A stretch of 53,327 nt of DNA from a virus: IMG/VR virus record IMGVR_UViG_3300025413_000034, positions 1 through 53,327 of that record; one strand, given 5' to 3'. The position numbers and the translations under genes were made by a program. The notes beneath the pieces are model-generated. The model was not told the DNA's origin and ran no database searches. It saw nothing but the letters and a program-made list of their open reading frames with translations. The number at the start of each line of letters is the position of its first letter. Positions within the stretch are counted from its first letter, which is position 1. Positions 45,723-52,970 of the stretch are shown piece by piece.

Positions 45723-46661
45723 TTATCCTTTTGCTCTGTATGTCGCCGCTCTACGAATGAGTGTCTGAGTATCTGGTAGTTCTACGCCGTAGTTCTCTTC
45801 GGCGTTTCCTTCTTTGTATGCCTGCAGGTAGTCATGCATCTGGCGCAGTGCTGGCACTGTGCCGTACTTCTTTCCTGCCTGCCAACGATAGTTGTAGAAG
45901 TCAGAGTAACCTTCACCTGTCTGACTAAATGCAAACTTGCGTGCGTGGTGAATGTCTTCAAAGAGTGCAGATCCTTGTGAGAGTGATGCTTGCAGTCTTG
46001 TCTCTGCATTTCTGCGTGCTGCATCATTCTGTGCACCATGTAGATCTGCTAATGCTTTGGAGTAACGAGTGACAATCTCTGATGCGATGGAGCGATCGCG
46101 TTGAGCCATTGCTTCCCATACAGGCTTGTGTGGTGCGCTCTGTTGCTGTGGGTGTACAGTCCACTCGTTATGAGTGAGATCGTATGCAGCGTATGGATTG
46201 ATCGATGTAATATCTGTAGCACCAGGATTGACATAAAAAGTTACTTCAAACCCATTCCAGTTCTCTGTCTCTGGTTGTAGGTATGTGCGAAAATCTTCGT
46301 TGAGCATCTGGCTGATCTCTGTATCACCAAGACCTTGGTACTCAGGGTTAGCCTTTCGGAACTGGATGTAGTTGACACCGATCAATACATCAAGGTCACC
46401 AGGTTCACGAGCAGCAGACCACTGGTAAGAGACGCCAGATCCTGCAATCCATACATGAGCCCATAGGTCAGCATGGCGATACTTCTCATGTAAGAAGTCA
46501 AAGAGGAGTTGCATTAAACCAGAACGAACCCAGCCCTTGAGTTGATTGCCAGAGAATAGACGTGGGTCTAGATCTTGTTCAGGGTTAGAGAAGTACGATG
46601 TCGCTTTGTTTTCCAGGCTGATAGGTTGCGCGTACCTATCAAGACCATCAGAGCGATTCAT
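45723..46661 (-). CDS. Nucleotidyltransferase-fold protein
   Basis: 312 aa. 'VWIAGSGVSYQWSAAREPGD' continues to 'LDVLIGV', the G-S ... D-x-D core of the Pol-beta/NTase superfamily. 'WNGFEVTFYVNPGAT' follows with a third strand and possible Asp. The C-terminal half is helical ('RYSKALADLHGAQNDAARRN'). Substrate unknown: tRNA, DNA end, small molecule or protein. Residues ~35-42 (RLFSGNQL) loosely echo the tag motif. Three nt separate it from the HAD gene. Confidence 0.65.
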   Translation of the reverse strand: MNRSDGLDRYAQPISLENKATSYFSNPEQDLDPRLFSGNQLKGWVRSGLMQLLFDFLHEKYRHADLWAHVWIAGSGVSYQWSAAREPGDLDVLIGVNYIQFRKANPEYQGLGDTEISQMLNEDFRTYLQPETENWNGFEVTFYVNPGATDITSINPYAAYDLTHNEWTVHPQQQSAPHKPVWEAMAQRDRSIASEIVTRYSKALADLHGAQNDAARRNAETRLQASLSQGSALFEDIHHARKFAFSQTGEGYSDFYNYRWQAGKKYGTVPALRQMHDYLQAYKEGNAEENYGVELPDTQTLIRRAATYRAKG

Positions 46662-46673
46662 GTCCTAAGTCTA

Positions 46674-46946
46674 TTAGTTTTGTGGGCTTTCTATGCCTCT
46701 ATCGCTCAGTGCTTCTGCAACAGTTTCTGCCACAGTTGGCTCTGCTGGAGGGGTAAGGGCGTTTATAACGGCTTGAGCAACACGGTTTGCTAAAAGACGA
46801 TTTTCGATCTCTGAGACCAACTCCTTGGAAGTTTGCAAGATGTCGTAAGGTGTTGCCTGACGAGAAACTCCCGCACCTGCTGCCGTTGCGGTGGTGCTGA
46901 CTGTTCCGTCATCATTTATGGTTACTGTGTAAATTGCTTGTGCCAT
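46674..46946 (-). CDS. Hypothetical protein
   Basis: 90 aa. 'MAQAIYTVTINDDGTVSTTA' beta-hairpin start, then helical 'LVSEIENRLLANRVAQAVI' and acidic tail. Coupled closely to the next Cys-rich gene (stop and start abut). No family recognised. Confidence 0.5.
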   Translation of the reverse strand: MAQAIYTVTINDDGTVSTTATAAGAGVSRQATPYDILQTSKELVSEIENRLLANRVAQAVINALTPPAEPTVAETVAEALSDRGIESPQN

Positions 46947-47495
46947 TTATTTTCCAATCAGTTTTTGTTTGCGTTGTGCTACACCTACGGCTACAGGACA
47001 AAAATCGCATAGATAAGTTTTTGGCCCTGGAGCATCAAGATAACTGCCCATACCTTCTGCTTTTCTTTCTTTTTGCGTTTTTGGAATAAGCAAGCGGTCT
47101 TTTGCGTGCCAATCTAAACATCCTTCTTTGGGCTTGTTATGCTTGTTGTAGCACTCCATAGCCCCTTCCATGAAGGTAGAGCGAGAGTCGTAAAAGGTCT
47201 CATCAAACTCAGCAAGACCAGCCGATCCTCCACCCTTGATCTGCTTAATGATTTCGCGCTTTGATTCTGTAGATGCCCAGACTCTGAGGGGAAGAACAAA
47301 AAGTTTGCCTTTATGTGGTTCACCTGAGGGAAATACGTGAAGTTCACACGCCACAGCAAGTAGATGATCTAACTCTGGCTCACCATCGTATGGTGGCAAT
47401 TCTTCTAGTGTCTGACAAACAAGGCAGTACAAAAGCCGAAACATCGGCTCATTGGCTGCAGGTTGTTTTTGCCCAAGAATGGGGACATTGCTCAT
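46947..47495 (-). CDS. Cys/His-rich phage protein
   Basis: 182 aa. Cysteine/histidine clusters at 'LLYCLVCQTLEEL', 'LDHLLAVACELHVF', 'ECYNKHNKPKEGCLDWH' and 'YLCDFCPVAVGVAQRKQ' suggest two zinc sites. I recall similar proteins in actinophage genomes without function. The basic C-terminus may contact nucleic acid. Confidence 0.55.
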   Translation of the reverse strand: MSNVPILGQKQPAANEPMFRLLYCLVCQTLEELPPYDGEPELDHLLAVACELHVFPSGEPHKGKLFVLPLRVWASTESKREIIKQIKGGGSAGLAEFDETFYDSRSTFMEGAMECYNKHNKPKEGCLDWHAKDRLLIPKTQKERKAEGMGSYLDAPGPKTYLCDFCPVAVGVAQRKQKLIGK

Positions 47496-47559
47496 AGGTG
47501 CTCCTTATTAGTGCTAGGAGACAAACCTATAAAACCCTAAGAAGGCTGTAAGGCTAAAC

Positions 47560-47784
47560 TTACTCGAATTGTCTTTTTGGTGCGTCAGGGTGGTAATCGT
47601 GGTCAGAAGCCGTCCAATTAACTCCACCAAGGTTTTTGGTGTTTCTTTTGACGTCTCCAGCGTGAGCACGCCCATTCTTTAAGAATCGAACGTCTGCGGT
47701 ATGGCTGTAGTCACCATTTTGGTGGTAAAAATTTACACGACGCTTTGGATTATCTCCACGATCTGGTACGGCTGTAACTGCCAT
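47560..47784 (-). CDS. Small hypothetical protein (74 aa)
   Basis: From ATG 47784, TAATG with the upstream stop: MAVTAVPDRGDNPKRRVNFY, 'YSHTADVRFLKNGRAHAGDV', ending PKRQFE. The terminal RQFE vaguely recalls the tag but lacks the Leu. No family recognised. Last gene before a ~65-nt gap. Confidence 0.5.
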   Translation of the reverse strand: MAVTAVPDRGDNPKRRVNFYHQNGDYSHTADVRFLKNGRAHAGDVKRNTKNLGGVNWTASDHDYHPDAPKRQFE

Positions 47785-48029
47785 TAGTGACCACATCCCT
47801 CTCCACATTCGTGATTGCTCCAGTAGTCATGCGATTGTGCTGAATGCTCAAAAAGTTTTTTACGAGAAATTCCTTGTGCTGCTGCTTTTCTTGCAGAACG
47901 TCCTTCTGTTGCAGCATGGGTAACCATCTCTCGTCCCCAAGGCTCAGTTTCATAACCTTTAGGTGCAAGACTTGGTCCATTTGCTGCTTTTAATGCACGC
48001 TTATTGGCACGACGATCAGCAAACATCAT
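47784..48029 (-). CDS. Small His-rich basic protein
   Basis: 81 aa. 'FADRRANKRALKAANGPSLA' basic N-terminus; 'NHECGEGCGH' at the end could bind metal. Part of the run of small virion-type genes. No family recognised. Confidence 0.5.
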   Translation of the reverse strand: MMFADRRANKRALKAANGPSLAPKGYETEPWGREMVTHAATEGRSARKAAAQGISRKKLFEHSAQSHDYWSNHECGEGCGH

Positions 48030-48031
48030 GA

Positions 48032-48238
48032 CTACTTACCTGGATTTACCTTGTTAGGCATCTCAGAGGTGATGAAGCCATAACCTGAGAATGGGTGAAG
48101 TGCTTCGCGGTTACGCATAGTCTCTTCATTACCAAGTCCTGGAATGACTGTGGTGTTAGGGCGAGCCTTGCGGTACTTGCCATCAGTTGCACCCTCGTCG
48201 AGTGACTGGTTCATTGAGCGTGAGGAGTTAACTGCCAT
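48032..48238 (-). CDS. Small hypothetical protein (68 aa)
   Basis: MAVNSSRSMNQSLDEGATDG, polar and probably unstructured ('NTTVIPGLGNEETMRNREAL'). One nt from the next gene. Not recognised. Confidence 0.5.
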   Translation of the reverse strand: MAVNSSRSMNQSLDEGATDGKYRKARPNTTVIPGLGNEETMRNREALHPFSGYGFITSEMPNKVNPGK

Positions 48239-48239
48239 G

Positions 48240-48440
48240 TTAGACCATCTTTCCTTTGATTCGGCTTGCCTTCTGTTGGGTCAAGCAGTTAAGGCACTTA
48301 CCTTGGTTATACATAAATTCTACGGGATTCATAATGACTCCACAGGTTGGACATGGAGCAGATCCACGATATTCCATGGCATTCTGCATGACCTTCTTAG
48401 CCTGTAGTTCCATTGTCTCGGCGCCGTCTCCGTCAAACAT
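48240..48440 (-). CDS. Small zinc-ribbon protein (66 aa)
   Basis: 'SAPCPTCGVIMNPVEFMYNQ' and 'GKCLNCLTQQKASRIKGKMV': C-x2-C ... C-x2-C with a basic tail. One-base overlap with the preceding gene. Confidence 0.55.
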   Translation of the reverse strand: MFDGDGAETMELQAKKVMQNAMEYRGSAPCPTCGVIMNPVEFMYNQGKCLNCLTQQKASRIKGKMV

Positions 48441-48802
48441 TAGTTAGTCCCCAAATCGTTACGGCTGCTACCTGAGTAACCAGCAGGAGATCCTGAGTAC
48501 CAAGAAACTCTAGGCTCATGATAGTTGCGATCTACGCTTACGACATCCTCAATTCCTGGTTGAACGCTTGGACCGTAGCCAAAACGCTCTGGAAAGAGTT
48601 GAATCTGTGGAAGTGGTGGGCGAACCATTGCCTGAATATCGGCTCCTGGAATGGTTGCAACCATGAGTGCCTGAGAAGTTAAACGCTCCATGTTGCTTGA
48701 CCATGGGCCGTTGTATGACCACTTCTTAGCAACCTGATCAGGCTGAATAGGTGCACGCCATGGCTTGGTGTAGTCGTAGTTGCCATCAAATGATTGTGTC
48801 AT
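48440..48802 (-). CDS. Hypothetical virion-type protein
   Basis: 120 aa from ATG 48802 (MTQSFDGNYDYTKPWRAPIQ), coupled by TAATG; a longer frame upstream overlaps the preceding gene and is not favoured. Tyr/Pro/Ser-rich: 'MVRPPLPQIQLFPERFGYGP', 'VSWYSGSPAGYSGSS'. Composition suggests a structural linker. Confidence 0.5.
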   Translation of the reverse strand: MTQSFDGNYDYTKPWRAPIQPDQVAKKWSYNGPWSSNMERLTSQALMVATIPGADIQAMVRPPLPQIQLFPERFGYGPSVQPGIEDVVSVDRNYHEPRVSWYSGSPAGYSGSSRNDLGTN

Positions 48803-49026
48803 TAGAACAACTCCCCTTTGTCGTGGTGCTTTTGCATGTGCTCTTTTGCAGCCCGCAGTGTTGGGTAGTACAGCCCAGTTGGGTGAGATGAGAACCACAC
48901 TCTTCCTGTTGGAGTGTTAGACGCATCTACTTGCAACCCACAACAACCCGTGTATGATCCTGCAGCGTTTTTCTTTACGCTAAATTTGTGACCACTACCA
49001 TGATCAAATTCTTCAGATTTGGTCAT
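48802..49026 (-). CDS. Small hypothetical protein (74 aa)
   Basis: From ATG 49026 (MTKSEEFDHGSGHKFSVKKN), ATGA with the upstream gene. 'GRVWFSSHPTGLYYPTLRAA' and 'KEHMQKHHDKGELF' suggest a small beta/helix domain. The family is not recognised. Confidence 0.5.
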   Translation of the reverse strand: MTKSEEFDHGSGHKFSVKKNAAGSYTGCCGLQVDASNTPTGRVWFSSHPTGLYYPTLRAAKEHMQKHHDKGELF

Positions 49027-49697
49027 CCGATTGCTCCTCGATGTTGAACCCATGTTGTGGCTTGGACTCTGTGAGGAAGATCGACACCAAGTTCTGACGA
49101 AGCGCGTTGATATGCTTGTACAAAATGCTTATAACGACCTAAAGAACCTAAACCAAGATCTTCAGACATTGGAGTGTGACCGCTCGGACCTTGAGTAAGA
49201 TTGCGCTTTGCTTTACCGCCACCTGCTCCTACAAAAGGTCTTCCCATGGCGATATCGTAAGCGTGACGATCGATGGTGACTGCGTGTGGGCTACTTGGGT
49301 CATTAATATTATGGAAGAAGTTCGTGACTTTGTGTCCACCCAAGACATCTAGGGGATCTTCTCCTGCGTGAATTCTGCGAGCCTTTTCAACGTTTGCTGG
49401 AAGAAGAGCGCTTGCTACATTTCCTGTTTTAACAAGTTCATGGGCTTCATCAACGTTTCTTTCCCAGTTATTTAGTGGTGATAAGGCTGCAATAATTCCT
49501 GCACCTCTACGAGTATCGCCACCACCAACACGACCTGCTACTTCATTCGCTTTGTCATACCACTCACTGCCGCCCTTAACAAACTCAGGGGATGCCTCTC
49601 GGTACTTGGACACAATGTTTCCTACGTGAGCCTGAAATTGCTCTTGAGCAAGATTCTGATCCCAGCGACCATGTGGGTCTACGCCAAATTTAGCCAT
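49023..49697 (-). CDS. Phage protein with HhH-glycosylase-like features and NLAQEQF motif
   Basis: 224 aa. Residues 15-21 are NLAQEQF, a variant of the shared tag. The core has 'RRGAGIIAALSPLNNWERNV', 'LGGHKVTNFFHNINDP' and 'HAVTIDRHAYDIAMGR', a pattern I know from a widespread actinophage family of unknown function (DUF7178-like). The 'K-V-x-x-F ... V-T-I-D-R-H' part recalls the HhH-GPD glycosylase 'VDTHV' catalytic segment. A DNA-acting enzyme is possible but unproven. Confidence 0.5.
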   Translation of the reverse strand: MAKFGVDPHGRWDQNLAQEQFQAHVGNIVSKYREASPEFVKGGSEWYDKANEVAGRVGGGDTRRGAGIIAALSPLNNWERNVDEAHELVKTGNVASALLPANVEKARRIHAGEDPLDVLGGHKVTNFFHNINDPSSPHAVTIDRHAYDIAMGRPFVGAGGGKAKRNLTQGPSGHTPMSEDLGLGSLGRYKHFVQAYQRASSELGVDLPHRVQATTWVQHRGAIG

Positions 49698-49698
49698 G

Positions 49699-50233
49699 TT
49701 ATGCCCACGCAGGTCTCAAGTAGGCCATCATTGCCTGACGGCGTGCGTTTATCTCAACTGGTGCATCTGCCTGCGTGTTTGCCTTGCCATCGTTAACAAG
49801 GTGTGGAGCAGGAGCGAGTTGTGTCTGTGGTGCTGATCGTGGAACCTTGTAAACCATACCGCCATTAACATTCACAAGTGCTGCCTTCATCTGGCGCTGT
49901 AGTCCGCTATCCATATTAACCGCATCAGGCCAGAAATACATAGAGGCTTCAATGCGCTCGCCCTTGTGGACTCCGCGCTGGTACGACTTCTGATTAACAC
50001 GATTCTTGATTGAATCCAGTAGGCGATCGTCGCGACGTGATCGTATTGTGCCTAAATAACCGTCAGGGATACTCCGCAGATGGGATACGGCCAACGCCAA
50101 TGCGTGACTGATCCAAACTGTCCCGTGCAACGGGAGTTCCTGCGCCAGTTTGATTGTTGTAACCGTACATACCGCCAGCACCAAGGGACTGCCAGTTCTG
50201 CTGTGGCGAGAAGTTGTTATAGCCTCCAGCCAT
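49699..50233 (-). CDS. Virion-type protein read through an apparent +1 frameshift
   Basis: Frame A: ATG 50233, TGA overlap with the HNH stop, MAGGYNNFSPQQNWQSLGAG ... RIPSAEYP then TGA at 50065-50063. Frame B continues without a gap as DGYLGTIRSRRDDRLLDSIK ... QKSYQRGVHKGERI and ends MAYLRPAWA at 49699. Joined by skipping one base at TAT-CCC-TGA-C (read TAT-CCT-GAC) they give one ~177-aa protein with the 'AEYPDGYLG' junction I know from actinophage proteins. Either programmed +1 frameshifting at CCC-UGA or an extra C in the sequence. Role unknown, probably structural. Confidence 0.7.
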
Positions 50234-50628
50234 CAGATCACCTCAATCTCTACTCGATTACGACGATTTGCCGTTCGTATGTTGTGGCAGTTGGCGCAAA
50301 CCACATCACACTTTGCTATTTCTTCCCACAGTTTTTCACGACTGTAAGACCCGATCTCTTCACCAATATTGAACTTTTTATCAGTACCAGGAATATGATC
50401 AAATTCTAATGCTGCAGGATGGGCGTTGTACCCGCAATCTGCGCATCCTTTTGCTACTTGATACTCGTGAATTTCTTTAGTTTTTTGTTTTACAAGTGGT
50501 CGTGTGTATTTAACGTATAAACAACGATTACACATGGCTTGTCTTGTGCCTACTTGACGTCCACCACGCATTTTAAACTTGGAGATGGGTAAATCCTGCT
50601 CACAGGATGTGCAGGTTTTGGTCTCCAT
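50233..50628 (-). CDS. HNH endonuclease
   Basis: 131 aa. Zinc pairs 'KTCTSCEQDLPISKFKMRGG' and 'MCNRCLYVKY', then 'KGCADCGYNAHPAALEFDHI', 'IAKCDVVCANCHNIRTANRR'. Same architecture as the HNH protein at 37.7 kb. It sits between two tagged/virion genes with one-base overlaps, an unusually seamless insertion for a homing-type enzyme. Confidence 0.82.
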   Translation of the reverse strand: METKTCTSCEQDLPISKFKMRGGRQVGTRQAMCNRCLYVKYTRPLVKQKTKEIHEYQVAKGCADCGYNAHPAALEFDHIPGTDKKFNIGEEIGSYSREKLWEEIAKCDVVCANCHNIRTANRRNRVEIEVI

Positions 50629-51290
50629 TACTCACGACCGATCGCTTTGCGCTGTCTTAGGGCACGATTTGTGTTAATAGTCTTGAGGACATCACCCAAA
50701 GTGTGTGGCTTCTGCTCCCCTGTCTCAGGGTCACGCATCATTCCACCAACGACATTCCAGTCTTTATTTTGGTACTCGTACTTTGTAAGTCCGCCCTTGC
50801 CGTCCTTCATGTCGAGGGCTCCAGGACGATAGTTTTCGTTTGCGCTCTCTTTACCGAACTGTCCCATGTGAAGGAGTACTGCGCCTCCACCTGGACCAAC
50901 GGTTGCACCCTTGCGATTTACAGGTGTGTGAGGCAGTGCGTATGACTCCATCTCGCCCTCAGATGTGCCCATCGCCTTTGCTGCGTTAGGTGTTGGTGCT
51001 TGTACAGAGATGTCTTGAGTTTTGCCCCATGCACCATGGACAGGTGCTAGTCCTGTGCGTGCTGGGACTTTTGCTGCTTCCTTTGCCCATTTAGCGCGAT
51101 AGGTACTGATGTTCTTACCTGTGAGAGCGCCACGCTTCTTTGTGTGTTCTGCAATAGGGACTGCTGCAGTCATAAACCCACGACCTGTTACAGGTTCACG
51201 GTCAAAGTACCCAACAGAGCCACCGCCAGTACCACCCTCTGACTCTGGCTTATTGACGTGAGCAGCAAACTCTTCGTCGCTAAGTGGCAT
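50628..51290 (-). CDS. Tagged hypothetical protein (LSDEEF)
   Basis: 220 aa. Residues 3-8 LSDEEF, followed by AAHVNKPESEGGTGGGSVGY. Mostly Gly/Pro-rich with basic patches ('TKKRGALTGKNISTYRAKWA') and a helical end ('LGDVLKTINTNRALRQRKAI'). No domain recognised. Likely virion-associated. Confidence 0.55.
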   Translation of the reverse strand: MPLSDEEFAAHVNKPESEGGTGGGSVGYFDREPVTGRGFMTAAVPIAEHTKKRGALTGKNISTYRAKWAKEAAKVPARTGLAPVHGAWGKTQDISVQAPTPNAAKAMGTSEGEMESYALPHTPVNRKGATVGPGGGAVLLHMGQFGKESANENYRPGALDMKDGKGGLTKYEYQNKDWNVVGGMMRDPETGEQKPHTLGDVLKTINTNRALRQRKAIGRE

Positions 51291-51292
51291 GG

Positions 51293-51532
51293 TTACTCCT
51301 TGATGGCTGGAAGTGAAGACTGATTATCTTCAAACTTGTAAACAGTTCCTGCAGTCTTTGATGAATACGGAAGTGTGCGTCCTTGTCCCAATGAGCGGTT
51401 AGACCACGCGGTGGCTGCTGCGCTACTTGTGTTGGTTGCCGAACTTAACGAGAGTGGTGGAGGTGTTTCAGTGTGTTGCTGAAACATCTGTCCAGTCTTG
51501 TTGTTGTCACCAAACTCGGACATTGATAACAT
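51293..51532 (-). CDS. Tagged small protein (LSMSEF)
   Basis: 79 aa from ATG 51532, just after the upstream TAA: MLSMSEFGDNNKTGQMFQQH, then a Ser/Thr/Ala-rich tail. Residues 2-7 match the Glu form of the tag. Other open frames across this stretch lack such features. Confidence 0.55.
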   Translation of the reverse strand: MLSMSEFGDNNKTGQMFQQHTETPPPLSLSSATNTSSAAATAWSNRSLGQGRTLPYSSKTAGTVYKFEDNQSSLPAIKE

Positions 51533-51533
51533 T

Positions 51534-51992
51534 TTAGTAAGACTCACCCATTGCTGCGTTGAAGTCTGGTGCTTGACGTCCCATGACTGATGGGATGGTC
51601 TTTGCATTACGCATTGTTGCAGAGGCTTCGATTGAATGAACTGCTGGGAACTTTGCGCCAATTTCGTAGCGAGCGCCCATGCGCTCTGACTGCGCTGCTG
51701 AACCAGCAAGTTTGTTCTTGCGGTTAGCCTTGCCACCAGCGGTTGGATCTGCTGCCTGCGTGTTCTTACGTGGGCGTGAGATCGTGTTGCCTGGCTGTGC
51801 AGAAACGTTTTCAAAGTTGTTTGCATCCATGCCCATGTAGCGGCGTGGTGACTTAGCGTGTGCTGCTGAAGCAATCACTTGCTCTGGGGTTAGTGAGGTA
51901 GATTTCATTGAGGCACCTGTCGCTTCGAGATGGGATGAAGGAGCACCCATGCGGCGGCGCATCGCGTGTCCTAATGATGTCCAAGATGGCAT
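51534..51992 (-). CDS. Hypothetical virion-type protein
   Basis: 152 aa (MPSWTSLGHAMRRRMGAPSS), Ala/Ser/Arg-rich with little structure ('RPRKNTQAADPTAGGKANRK'). AAGGAGTC precedes the ATG. Similar in style to the 131-aa protein between terminase and portal. Not recognised. Confidence 0.5.
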   Translation of the reverse strand: MPSWTSLGHAMRRRMGAPSSHLEATGASMKSTSLTPEQVIASAAHAKSPRRYMGMDANNFENVSAQPGNTISRPRKNTQAADPTAGGKANRKNKLAGSAAQSERMGARYEIGAKFPAVHSIEASATMRNAKTIPSVMGRQAPDFNAAMGESY

Positions 51993-52028
51993 ATTGACTC
52001 CTTAGTTTGAGTCTATGATACGGCGGTT

Positions 52029-52319
52029 TTACGACGCTGTAATGTGAAATACAATGGCAGAAATTGCCCCATCACGAGAGTCGATGGTGGTAAATCCTGG
52101 CTTGTCTGTGAGGTCCATGCCACGAGGGGCAACGTAGCCACGGGCGATAGCGATCGCCTTTACTGCCTGATTTACCGCTCCAGCGCCTACTGCACGCAGT
52201 TTTACTTCGCGCTTGTCGTAGCATGCGTGGGCGATGGCTGATGCAACGCTCTGTGGATTGGAACTAGCGCTTACTTTTAGAAAGTCTTCACCTGAAGGTG
52301 GTGTTGGTGGTGTAGTCAA
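52029..52319 (-). CDS. SpoVS-like (Alba-fold) protein
   Basis: 96 aa. 'FLKVSASSNPQSVASAIAHA', 'KLRAVGAGAVNQAVKAIAIA' and 'RGYVAPRGMDLTDKPGFTTI' follow stage V sporulation protein S almost throughout, ending 'ISAIVFHI'. SpoVS has an Alba-like nucleic-acid-binding fold; in bacilli it affects sporulation and septation. In a phage it may be a DNA/RNA-binding protein or influence host division. Full family length. Confidence 0.88.
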   Translation of the reverse strand: MTTPPTPPSGEDFLKVSASSNPQSVASAIAHACYDKREVKLRAVGAGAVNQAVKAIAIARGYVAPRGMDLTDKPGFTTIDSRDGAISAIVFHITAS

Positions 52320-52373
52320 TTTGTAGTCCTTTATGTCGAGTTAGTGCGCCATCCCTGCATAAAGGGTACATAT

Positions 52374-52970
52374 CTACAGCCTAGGTTGGTCCCTATACTT
52401 GGGGTCTTCCATTTGTTCGACTACTGCCTTTTCGACGGCATCAATTGAAAATTTTCCAACAAGCCTTGCTAGGGCGTAGGAGTCTGCGGCGTTGTCATCA
52501 TTGAACTCAATACCCCACCGTTTATAGATCTGCAGCAACATTTCCTGCTTTTTAGCGTTGCCTTTACCTGCTGCGTACTTCTTCAATGTCATTGGTGGTA
52601 CTTTGAGTGGGAATCTTCTTGGGTCTTCATCTGGAAAGAAATCGTATATGGCTAGTCTTACAGTGGCCGATAATTCCCCTAGAACTAGGGCGGCCTGGCT
52701 CGCTAGGACTGTGCCTTCCATGGCAATGTCTTCAACATCCCAGTGATCTTCTGCATACCCAAGATTGTCTGTCAACCATTCGCGGATGTCTGATAACCGC
52801 TCAATGCCAAAGTACGGTGACTTGTATACCCATGTGAGGTAGTTAGTTGGTGTGGTCGTATCTAGGATTGTTAATGCAAATCCAGTTAACGATTGATCAA
52901 TTCCAATAGAAACTTTTGAGTCTCTAGGTATTGGGTTACCTTCAATCAGTTTTGTTGGCAAGTAGGGCAT
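52374..52970 (-). CDS. RuvC-like Holliday-junction resolvase
   Basis: 198 aa. 'KVSIGIDQSLTGFALTILD' (Asp25), 'DIAMEGTVLASQAALVLGEL' (Glu85), 'PMTLKKYAAGKGNAKKQEML' (Lys-rich substrate loop) and 'FNDDNAADSYALARLVG' (Asp159/Asp163) give the RuvC/RNase H acidic tetrad. It would cut four-way junctions in replication/recombination intermediates, preparing DNA for packaging. Start overlaps the upstream kinase gene by 29 nt. Confidence 0.85.
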   Translation of the reverse strand: MPYLPTKLIEGNPIPRDSKVSIGIDQSLTGFALTILDTTTPTNYLTWVYKSPYFGIERLSDIREWLTDNLGYAEDHWDVEDIAMEGTVLASQAALVLGELSATVRLAIYDFFPDEDPRRFPLKVPPMTLKKYAAGKGNAKKQEMLLQIYKRWGIEFNDDNAADSYALARLVGKFSIDAVEKAVVEQMEDPKYRDQPRL

